Below, piece after piece: positions 42,902 to 49,892 of a stretch of 54,678 nucleotides of DNA (its first letter is position 1; each line of letters begins with the position of its first letter). The translations under genes and the position numbers were made by a program. The DNA comes from Actinoplanes palleronii (GTDB lineage: Bacteria; Actinomycetota; Actinomycetes; Mycobacteriales; Micromonosporaceae), in NCBI RefSeq assembly GCF_016862315.1, contig NZ_BOMS01000124.1, positions 1-54,678 on the forward strand, read 5' to 3'. The notes below the pieces were generated by a model, which was not told where the DNA came from, made no database searches, and saw nothing but the letters and a program-made list of their open reading frames with translations.

Positions 42902-42937
42902 ACAAGCGGCGGCCGGGTCTCCCCGGCCGCCGCTTGT
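42902..42937. terminator. 16-bp perfect hairpin, bidirectional terminator
   Basis: ACAAGCGGCGGCCGGG pairs perfectly with its complement across a TCTC loop. It lies between the convergent LCP and lipoprotein genes and probably serves both. Confidence 0.88.
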
Positions 42938-42941
42938 GTTG

Positions 42942-43523
42942 TCAGTCCTTCAACGCGGCGGCGATCTTGCGTTCGCAGCCGGGGATCAGGTCCAGGCCCA
43001 TCGAGATCGAGCGGGAGTCGTTCTGGTCGCCGCCCAGCGCGATGCTGATGCCGTCCGCGTCGACCTCGACGTACTTCACGCCCTTCGCCCGCAGGCACTT
43101 GACCACGTCGCGGGCGAAGTCCTTCGCCTCCGGGTTCGCCGGGTCCTTCTCCCACGGCGGCAGCGGCAGGTACTGCGGCTCGCAGACCCGGTTCGCCTCG
43201 TCGAACTCCGCGACGTCCTTCTCCGAGGCCGGTTTCGCCCCTGTCCCGCTTCCCGTGCCGCCCACCCCCTTCGGGTTGACGCCGTGCTCCGTCATGCACG
43301 TGGTGTACGGCCCGAGCATCTGCTCGTACTCCTCGGGCGTGGTGTCCAGGCGCTCCCGGGGGCGCTGCGCCTTGGGCGAGGCGGACACCGCGGCCGACGG
43401 GCTGGTCAGCGTGGCCACCTGGCCACCTGTCGCGGTGTTCCCGGCCGCCTCGGTCTGCTCGGGTGATCCGCAGGCGGACAGGGCGAGCGTCGCCACCGCC
43501 ACCAGCACAAGCGTTCTCCGCAT
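42942..43523 (-). CDS. Lipoprotein of unknown function
   Basis: From ATG 43523 (GGAGGAG upstream) the protein has 193 residues. The signal ends in the lipobox LSAC with the lipidated Cys at about residue 18. A Ser/Thr/Ala linker precedes a domain with four further Cys (TTCMTEHG, NRVCEPQY, VKCLRAKG, GCERKIA), likely two disulfides. The CMxxHG and VxCLRxxGV strings resemble uncharacterised actinomycete lipoproteins. Function unknown. Confidence 0.8.
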   Translation of the reverse strand: MRRTLVLVAVATLALSACGSPEQTEAAGNTATGGQVATLTSPSAAVSASPKAQRPRERLDTTPEEYEQMLGPYTTCMTEHGVNPKGVGGTGSGTGAKPASEKDVAEFDEANRVCEPQYLPLPPWEKDPANPEAKDFARDVVKCLRAKGVKYVEVDADGISIALGGDQNDSRSISMGLDLIPGCERKIAAALKD

Positions 43524-43601
43524 CGGTAGTTCTCCTCCCACGCCGGGACCGTCCCGGTCGGAGAGTGAGCCTGCCGACCACTCGTCAGGAACTGATCAGG
43601 T

Positions 43602-44423
43602 TCACCAACCGCCTTGGAAGAAGGCCAGCAGGGCCGGGGCCGGGTCGGAGGCGACACCCATGTTCGCCACTCCGACGACGATCAGGGCCAGCGCCGACCC
43701 CGTGCCGACGATGCCGAGCGCCCCGAACACCCGCCGCGCCCGGCCGACGCCCCGCCGCACATCCGCTGACCCGGCGCCGGCGCGCGCCGCTCGCCCGAAC
43801 GCCCGCCAGGCCAGCACGCTGACGCCGGCGAGCAGAAGCGCGGTGATCGGCGCGAGGACGGCCATCGCCGCGTGGTACCGGCCGAAGTCGTCGATCATCG
43901 CGGCCAGCGGCGGGTAGGCCCGGTCCCCCGCCGAACCGGCCAGCCGCCGGGTCACCGGGTCGCCCTCGCTGCCGGGCAGCAGGGACAGCAGCGAGGCGAA
44001 CGGCGCCACCGCGCCCTGGATGTTGGCCAGCACGGTCGCCACCGCGAGCAGCGCGAGCCCGGAGACCAGCACCCCGGCCGCCGCGAGGGCCCGCCCGCCG
44101 GCACGCAGGAACGCCCGGCCGAGCAGAAGGACCAGCGGGATCAGCACGAGCAGCAGCAGCCCGGCGAACACACCCTTGGTGACGTGGTACCGGAACCAGA
44201 AGTCGACAGTCTCCTGGAGCTCGGGCGCGAAGGTGCGCTCGCCCGACGACCAGTACTCGGCGAAAGCCTCACGGAACGTCTCGCTCAGGTTGCGCGGATC
44301 GGCCAGGTTGATCGTCGGCCCGGCGCCGGCCAGCGCGCCCGGGGCCGCGACGAGCGCGGTCAGGAAGACGGCGGCGAGGGCGCCGAGCACCGGAACGGCA
44401 CGGAGCGAGGAAGTCGACGTCAT
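43602..44423 (-). CDS. Polytopic membrane protein of unknown function
   Basis: The 273-residue protein has an N-terminal signal-like helix (VLGALAAVFLTALVAAPGALA), a short external segment rich in aromatic residues (ETVDFWFRYHVTKG), and four further helices. I recognise no conserved motif. ATG 44423 is used. It lies 78 bases upstream of the lipoprotein gene on the same strand, so they may be co-transcribed. Function unknown. Confidence 0.75.
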   Translation of the reverse strand: MTSTSSLRAVPVLGALAAVFLTALVAAPGALAGAGPTINLADPRNLSETFREAFAEYWSSGERTFAPELQETVDFWFRYHVTKGVFAGLLLLVLIPLVLLLGRAFLRAGGRALAAAGVLVSGLALLAVATVLANIQGAVAPFASLLSLLPGSEGDPVTRRLAGSAGDRAYPPLAAMIDDFGRYHAAMAVLAPITALLLAGVSVLAWRAFGRAARAGAGSADVRRGVGRARRVFGALGIVGTGSALALIVVGVANMGVASDPAPALLAFFQGGW

Positions 44424-44512
44424 AACGACAAACTATGCGTACGACGATGGAAGGGGACACGTCTCGTGGTGCCACCATCACCCCGGTCACCTGGATCATG
44501 AAAGATGGTGCC

Positions 44513-45169
44513 ATGATCCGAGCCGTCATCATCGATGTCGACGACACCCTGTGCCTGACCGAGGCAGCGTCGTTCGACCTGGAGAACGAGGTGCTGGCCG
44601 AACTGGGCCGGCCGCCGATGTCCCGGACGGTGCACCTGTCCACCTGGGGCGAGAAGCTGCTGGACGCCATGCAGCACCGCTCACCCGGCCTGGATCTGGA
44701 CCGGTTCGCCGCCCTGTTCCCGGTGTTCCACCAGCGCTACCTGGCCGAGGGCAAACTGGACGTGATCCCGCCGGAGAACCTCGGCGCCCTCGACGAGCTG
44801 GTCGCCGACGGTCGTACCGTGCTGCTGCTGACCTCCCGCACCGGCCCGGAGGTCGGGCACCTCCTGGCGCCGGACCACCTGCTCGCCGGCCGGGTGACCG
44901 CCGCCTATCACCAGGACAACACCCGCTTCCACAAGCCGGACCCGCGGGTGTTCGACGAGTTGCTCGCCGAGACCGGCATCCGGCCCGGCGAGTGCGTCTA
45001 CGTCGGAGACTCCCCCGGTGACGCGGTCGCCGCGGGCGGGGCCGGCATCCGGTTCATCGCCTGCCTGCAGAGCGGCGTCCGTGCCCTCGGCGACTTCGAC
45101 CCGGCCCACGTCACCGCCGCCGTCGACACGTTCCCCGAGATCCTCCCGGTCATCCGTTCCCTGCCCTGA
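44513..45169 (+). CDS. HAD superfamily phosphatase
   Basis: From ATG 44513 the protein has 218 residues with all HAD motifs: IIDVDDTL (nucleophile Asp), LLLTSRTG, HKPDPRVF (Lys) and YVGDSPGDAVAA. An alpha-helical C1 cap follows motif I. ATG 44498 is an alternative start; neither has a strong ribosome site. The family includes phosphoglycolate phosphatase and nucleotide phosphatases; the substrate is unknown. Confidence 0.9.
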   Translation: MIRAVIIDVDDTLCLTEAASFDLENEVLAELGRPPMSRTVHLSTWGEKLLDAMQHRSPGLDLDRFAALFPVFHQRYLAEGKLDVIPPENLGALDELVADGRTVLLLTSRTGPEVGHLLAPDHLLAGRVTAAYHQDNTRFHKPDPRVFDELLAETGIRPGECVYVGDSPGDAVAAGGAGIRFIACLQSGVRALGDFDPAHVTAAVDTFPEILPVIRSLP

Positions 45170-45217
45170 GCGATCACACCCGTCCGCCGCTCCGGCGATC
45201 GGGCGGTGAGTGCACGA

Positions 45218-45835
45218 TCACGGACGTTCGGCCGAGGGGGTCACCGCCACGATCGCGGCGTGCGGGCGGACCGCGCCGTCGCCGGGGCGCTGGTGGCGCT
45301 CGATCTCCCGGAAACCCGCGTGGGCCAGCCGGGCGGAGAACTCCTCGGCGGGCCAGCGATAGGCCGTGATCACCTTGTGGTCGAAAGCGGACACCTCGTC
45401 GCCGTCGACGAAGCCGGCCACCAGCGTGCCGCCCGGCGCCGTCACCCGCCGCAGCTCGGCGAGCGCACCGTCGAGGTCGGACGGCGGCAGGTGGATCAGC
45501 GAGTACCAGGCCAGGATCCCGGCGACCGCGCCGTCCCCGGCGTCGAGGCCGGCCAGCGAGCCGAGCCGGTAGTCGCCGTCCGGGTGGGTGGCCTTCGCGT
45601 GGGCGATGAACTCCGGGACCGGGTCGATCCCGACCGCGTCGACGCCGCGCGAGCGCAGGTGAGCGGTGTAGTGCCCGGGACCGCAGCCCACGTCGAGCAC
45701 CCGGCCGGGGCGGATCGTCAGGTGGCGCTCGACCAGGGCGAGATCGTCCGCGTGGTGCTGCTCCGTCGTACCGAAAAGGTTGATGTAGAGACCGGCGAGC
45801 GAACCGTAAGCGTCCCGGACCTGTTCCGTGCTCAT
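45218..45835 (-). CDS. Class I SAM-dependent methyltransferase
   Basis: The 205-residue enzyme has motif I VLDVGCGPGHYTAHL, the acidic motif II residue in VDAVGIDPVPE, and post motifs LIHLPPSDLDGALAELRRVTAPGGTLV. It belongs to the Methyltransf_11/25-like group, which methylates small molecules. ATG 45835 is used. It converges on the HAD gene with a 48-base gap. Substrate unknown. Confidence 0.91.
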   Translation of the reverse strand: MSTEQVRDAYGSLAGLYINLFGTTEQHHADDLALVERHLTIRPGRVLDVGCGPGHYTAHLRSRGVDAVGIDPVPEFIAHAKATHPDGDYRLGSLAGLDAGDGAVAGILAWYSLIHLPPSDLDGALAELRRVTAPGGTLVAGFVDGDEVSAFDHKVITAYRWPAEEFSARLAHAGFREIERHQRPGDGAVRPHAAIVAVTPSAERP

Positions 45836-45967
45836 CGGGTGACTATACGAAAACGGCCGTCTTCTTCAGAGGGTCAGGGCAGGGTCCAGCGCGGGTTCGT
45901 GCCGGCGAAGCAGTCCCGGATCCGCAGCCGGGTGGCACGATCGGCGTGCCGATAACTATCCCGGCCA

Positions 45968-45973
45968 TATAAT
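45968..45973 (+). promoter_or_regulatory. TATAAT -10 box of the XRE gene
   Basis: A consensus TATAAT lies 22 bases before ATG 45995, giving a very short leader. CCGATA upstream and TATCGG downstream, plus a TACTAGTA palindrome, flank it and may be the autoregulatory operator. Confidence 0.6.
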
Positions 45974-45994
45974 CCCGGTACTAGTATCGGAACC

Positions 45995-46282
45995 ATGGTC
46001 AGGTTGCCGCTCAATCCCGCCGAGGTCGAACGCGGACAGCGCCTCGGCGCGCTCCTGCGGCGCGCCCGGGGACAGAGGTCGATGCTCAACACCGCGCTGG
46101 AAGCCGGCGTCTCACCGGAGACCCTTCGGAAGATCGAAACCGGTCGCGTCGCCACACCGGCGTTCCCGACCATCGCCGCCATCGCCGACGTGCTCGGCCT
46201 CTCCCTGGACGCCGTGTGGTCCGAGATCAACCAGACCGCCGGCAGCGCCCAGATCACCGTGGACGAGCGACTCGCGTCCTAG
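45995..46282 (+). CDS. Small XRE-family helix-turn-helix regulator
   Basis: The 95-residue protein is almost entirely one HTH_3 domain (RLGALLRRARGQRSMLNTALEAGVSPETLRKIETGRVATPAFPTIAAIADVLGLSL). It lacks an effector domain, so it is probably a constitutive DNA-binding dimer controlled by its own level. Its stop overlaps that of the convergent GGDEF-EAL gene by four bases. Confidence 0.88.
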   Translation: MVRLPLNPAEVERGQRLGALLRRARGQRSMLNTALEAGVSPETLRKIETGRVATPAFPTIAAIADVLGLSLDAVWSEINQTAGSAQITVDERLAS

Positions 46283-48504
46283 CGGGCCGGCACCTGAGCG
46301 AAGGCGACCAGGTCTGACGGGCTGAGCGGCTTCGCGTACAGAAATCCCTGCCCGATGTCGCAGCCGAGCGCCCGCAGCTCCGCCGCCTGGTCCTCGGTCT
46401 CGATCCCCTCGGCGACCGTGCTCAGATGCAGTACCTGGGCCAGCCGGATGACCGCCGCGGCGACCGCCGAGCCCTCCGGGGTGTCGTCCATCTCGGCGAC
46501 GAAGCTGCGGTCGATCTTGAGGATGTCGACCGGCAGGCGGGTCAGGTACTGCAGCGACGAGTAGCCGGTGCCGAAGTCGTCGATGGCGATCCGGATGCCG
46601 TGCTCGCGCAGAGCCCGCAGCGCGGCGATCTCACCGGCCTCGTCGACCAGGGCAGATTCGGTCACCTCGAGGACCAGCCGGCGCGGGTCGGCGCCCACCC
46701 GGCCGAGCACGGCCAGGATGTCGTGGACGATCGTCGGCTCGCGCAGCTGCCGTGGCGAGACGTTGACGCTGACGTGGAACGGGTCGTCGAAGACCATCAT
46801 CTGCCGCAGCGCCTGTTCCAGCACCCAGAGGCCGATACCGATGATCGTCGCGGAGCGTTCCGCGACCGGGATGAACCGCACCGGCGAGATCGGGCCGCGA
46901 GCCGGGTGCTGCCACCGGATCAGCGCCTCGGCGGCGATCGGCGCACCGGTCGCCAGGTCCACCTGCGGCTGGTAGAGCACGTGCAGTTCACCCCGGTCCA
47001 GGGCGTGCTGCAGATCCTCGGCGAGGGCCGCGTCGTCGGCGCGGTGGTCGACCATCGACGGCTGGTAGCAGGCGTAGCTGTGACTGCCGGCCCGCTTGCT
47101 GTGGTACATCGCGGTGTCCGCCTGCCGCAGCAGGAGCTTGCCGTCGTAGTCGTCCACGGCGCACGCGATGCCGATCGAGGCCCGGACCGGCACCACGTCG
47201 TCGTCGATCCGGACCGGGCGGCCGGCCCCGTCGGCCAGGATCCGCTCCGCCACCTCGACCGCCGTCTCGACGCCGCCGGCGCGGGCGCCGGTGAGCAGGA
47301 CGACGAACTCGTCGGCCCCGATCCGGGCACACACGTCGGTGCTGCGGACCGCGGAGCGCAGCTGATGGGCGACCTGGATCAGGAACGTGTCGCCGGCGGC
47401 GTGCCCGTACGCGTCGTTGACCAGCCGGAAGCCGTCCAGGTCGACGAGCAGCAGGGCGGCCGGGTCGCCGCGCTTGATCGCCCGGTCGATGGCCTCGTCC
47501 AGGCCGGCCCGGTTGGCCAGCCCGGTCAGCGCGTCCGCGGTGAGCTGGTCGCGGGTCTGCCGCAGCGAGATCAGCTGCCGCAGGGCCGCCGTGCAGGTCA
47601 TCACGATCAGCCCGCAGACCAGCCCGCCCCACGGCAGCAGCTGCCCCTCGAGCAGCGTCACGGTCAGCATGAGCAGGCAGCCGACCAGCATGGCGGCCAT
47701 CGGCAGGTGGGTGGCCCAGGCCGGTGGCCGGTTCGTCCGGGTGGTGACGTAGTGGCCGCTGCGGGAGACCGTGAGGATCGGGGCAGCCGTCATGAACAGG
47801 CCGGCCAGGACCATGACGATAAGAACGGGCAGGTCCTCGTTGGCCGCGTCGGCGCCGTTCGCCATCCAGATCACGTCCCCGGCCAGGTAGAGCGCGAGAC
47901 CCACGCCGAACAGGGAAATCGGGGCGGCGATCCGATTGATCGCCCCGCGCAGCACGATCGACGCGACCGCTCCGAGCAGCAGCAGGTCGCCCAGCGGCCA
48001 GCCGATCGTCCCGACGCCCGGCTCGGCCGAACCCTGGCGGGTCAGGACCGGGGCGAGGACGAAGTACCAGACCACCATGAAACCGGCGGCGATCACCGTC
48101 CCGACCTCGGCCAGCAGGGCGGTCCGGGACCGGCCGGTGTACAGCCGGAACATCGGGATGAGCACACCTGCCGCGAGCAGCGCGTACATCAGCACGCGCA
48201 GACCGGCGCCCAGCCCGGCCCACCATCCCGTGGTGTGATCCAGCGCGGCACCCCACAGCCCGACGGTGACGCCGACCGAGGCGGCCCGGCCCCCGGCGAC
48301 CAGCAGCCACGGTGCCCGGCCGGCCGGACTGTACTGCGCCGCCCGCCAGCTGTAGGCGGCGCCGATCAGGTCCAGCACCAGCGCGGACAGGCTGATGGCG
48401 ACCAGTCGTCCCCGGTCGCCGAGCACGGCGAGCACCAGGCCGGCGGTCACCAGCCCGATCAGGGCCAGGACGACCGGGGTCCGGCGCCGCGGTTCGCTGC
48501 GCAC
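46279..48504 (-). CDS. Membrane GGDEF-EAL protein (c-di-GMP turnover)
   Basis: The 741-residue protein has about nine or ten hydrophobic segments (residues ~8-310), then a GGDEF domain and an EAL domain. The GGDEF signature reads RIGADEF (GADEF), so cyclase activity is doubtful, although LLVDLDGFRLVND is normal. The EAL domain looks active: AAEALIRWQHP, VLEVTESAL, IAIDDFGTGYSSL, DILKIDRSF and TVAEGIET. It probably degrades c-di-GMP or serves as a GTP-controlled phosphodiesterase. It starts five bases after the stop of the mini-chemoreceptor ORF, so both should be co-translated. Confidence 0.92.
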   Translation of the reverse strand: MRSEPRRRTPVVLALIGLVTAGLVLAVLGDRGRLVAISLSALVLDLIGAAYSWRAAQYSPAGRAPWLLVAGGRAASVGVTVGLWGAALDHTTGWWAGLGAGLRVLMYALLAAGVLIPMFRLYTGRSRTALLAEVGTVIAAGFMVVWYFVLAPVLTRQGSAEPGVGTIGWPLGDLLLLGAVASIVLRGAINRIAAPISLFGVGLALYLAGDVIWMANGADAANEDLPVLIVMVLAGLFMTAAPILTVSRSGHYVTTRTNRPPAWATHLPMAAMLVGCLLMLTVTLLEGQLLPWGGLVCGLIVMTCTAALRQLISLRQTRDQLTADALTGLANRAGLDEAIDRAIKRGDPAALLLVDLDGFRLVNDAYGHAAGDTFLIQVAHQLRSAVRSTDVCARIGADEFVVLLTGARAGGVETAVEVAERILADGAGRPVRIDDDVVPVRASIGIACAVDDYDGKLLLRQADTAMYHSKRAGSHSYACYQPSMVDHRADDAALAEDLQHALDRGELHVLYQPQVDLATGAPIAAEALIRWQHPARGPISPVRFIPVAERSATIIGIGLWVLEQALRQMMVFDDPFHVSVNVSPRQLREPTIVHDILAVLGRVGADPRRLVLEVTESALVDEAGEIAALRALREHGIRIAIDDFGTGYSSLQYLTRLPVDILKIDRSFVAEMDDTPEGSAVAAAVIRLAQVLHLSTVAEGIETEDQAAELRALGCDIGQGFLYAKPLSPSDLVAFAQVPAR

Positions 48505-48509
48505 GCCGG

Positions 48510-48770
48510 TCAGACCTGGTACGCCGCGACGGTCGCCTGCAGCTCCGCCGCGGTGTCGGCCAGTTGGGCCGCGGTCTGCGACGTCTCGGTGGCGCCCTCG
48601 GCCGTGCTCGAGGCGAGCAGGTAGTCGTCCATCGCGAACAGGCCGTCACCCATCCCGAACAGGGTCACCACCCCGACCGCGACCATGATCTTCGTGCCGA
48701 CCCGGCGGTCGGCCAGCCACCGTCGGCGGCCGGTCGTGGCCGTGCCCGTCTCGTTCGTCACGAGTACCAC
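48510..48770 (-). CDS. Shrunken chemoreceptor-like protein (helix joined to MCP tail)
   Basis: The 86-residue ORF joins a receptor-like start (RRWLADRRVGTKIMVAVGVVTLFG, basic segment plus one membrane helix) to a C-terminal MCP-like tail (TAEGATETSQTAAQLADTAAELQATV). The periplasmic domain, HAMP, methylation helices and the CheA/CheW tip are absent. It reads as an internal deletion of a chemotaxis receptor that kept its frame. GTG 48770 is used; GTG 48761 is possible. It ends five bases before the GGDEF-EAL gene. It may be a functional small protein or a remnant that survives as a leader. Confidence 0.65.
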   Translation of the reverse strand: MVLVTNETGTATTGRRRWLADRRVGTKIMVAVGVVTLFGMGDGLFAMDDYLLASSTAEGATETSQTAAQLADTAAELQATVAAYQV

Positions 48771-48800
48771 GATCGGCCCCCGCGGCCGTCCGGACAGCGG

Positions 48801-49688
48801 TTATCGCAAGTCTCCCGCCGAGAACTTGGTGTCGAGCCGCCCCAGCGCCCCAGCGGCGTCCGCCGGCACCGGCGTGCCGCGCAGGAACGCCGTGGTGACC
48901 CGCTGGATCAGAGCGACCCGTTCCGGGCTCTCGTCGGTCGTCTCGGTGCTCAGGTACCCGGTGATCCCGCCCAGCGAATGCTCCGCGCCGAAGACCGTGA
49001 GCAGGCTGGTGACGCCCGGGCTCAGCGGGTAGGCCTCGGTGAACCACTCCGGGCCGGCCGGGCTCAGCATCGACTGGTCCTTGTCACCGGCGACCATCAG
49101 CGACGGCGTGCTGAGCTGCGCGAAGTCCGGGTTCATGAACGGGAAGTGCTCGGCGGCGAACGGGGTCAGGTTGTCGCCGCCGGTGCCGGTCAGGGCGAGC
49201 AGCACCCCCGCGGTGATCCGCGGATCGCGACGGTTCTCCCCCGGCACGCCGTCGGCGTCCAGGACCCGCGCGCCGAGCAGCATGCTCACCGTCTGCGCGC
49301 CCCAGGAGTGCCCGGCCGCGGAGATCCGGCTCCGGTCCAGGCGCCCGGCGAGGCCGGGCACGGCCGCCTCGATGCGGTCCAAGCTGTCCAGCACGCGGAC
49401 CAGGTCGTCGACCCGATGACCCCAGATGGACGAGTACCGCGGGTCCCCGGGCACCACGTTCAGCGTCGTCGAGTCCAGGTGGGTCGGCTGCACGACGGCG
49501 AACCCCTGCGCGGCCCAGTGATCGACCAGCGGGGCGTAGTCGTCCATCGACTTGCTGAAGCCGTGCGAGAAGACGATCACCGGCAGGTCGCCGCCGGCCA
49601 CCGGTGCGGTGACCCGGACCTGCAGGTCGTCGCCGCGCTCCGGGGCGGGCAGGACGACCGGGCGAACCGAGATGACGGGAGTGTTCAT
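48801..49688 (-). CDS. Alpha/beta hydrolase (PAF-acetylhydrolase/chlorophyllase-like)
   Basis: The 295-residue enzyme has VIVFSHGFSKSMDDYAP (oxyanion region), the nucleophile elbow ISAAGHSWGAQT, an acidic residue in VAGDKDQSM and His in VFGAEHSLGG. No signal peptide is present, so it should be cytoplasmic. ATG 49688 follows AGGAGATGCTCC. Two GGAAC-type operators lie directly upstream, so it is likely under repressor control, but no regulator gene is next to it. Substrate unknown. Confidence 0.88.
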   Translation of the reverse strand: MNTPVISVRPVVLPAPERGDDLQVRVTAPVAGGDLPVIVFSHGFSKSMDDYAPLVDHWAAQGFAVVQPTHLDSTTLNVVPGDPRYSSIWGHRVDDLVRVLDSLDRIEAAVPGLAGRLDRSRISAAGHSWGAQTVSMLLGARVLDADGVPGENRRDPRITAGVLLALTGTGGDNLTPFAAEHFPFMNPDFAQLSTPSLMVAGDKDQSMLSPAGPEWFTEAYPLSPGVTSLLTVFGAEHSLGGITGYLSTETTDESPERVALIQRVTTAFLRGTPVPADAAGALGRLDTKFSAGDLR

Positions 49689-49711
49689 GGAGCATCTCCT
49701 AGCGACGAATC

Positions 49712-49756
49712 AAGTGGAACCTTGTTCCGCTTGAACCATACGGAACCGGGTTCCGT
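49712..49756. promoter_or_regulatory. Paired GGAAC-nnn-GTTCC operators
   Basis: ACGGAACCGGGTTCCGT (49740-49756) is perfect with seven-base arms. AAGTGGAAC and GTTCCGCTT (49712-49732) form a second site with one mismatch. Centres are 26 bases apart. They lie before the leftward hydrolase gene. Confidence 0.75.
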
Positions 49757-49892
49757 TTCGCCAACAGCCGGGAGGGTGATCAGGGCGACATCCGTGCGTT
49801 CTCATCCATTTACATATCTGAATAGAAAGTTTACGATCCTGTAACGCAAAAGGTCGCACATAATCGCGCATAAGCGCACGCTGGAGGTCGTC

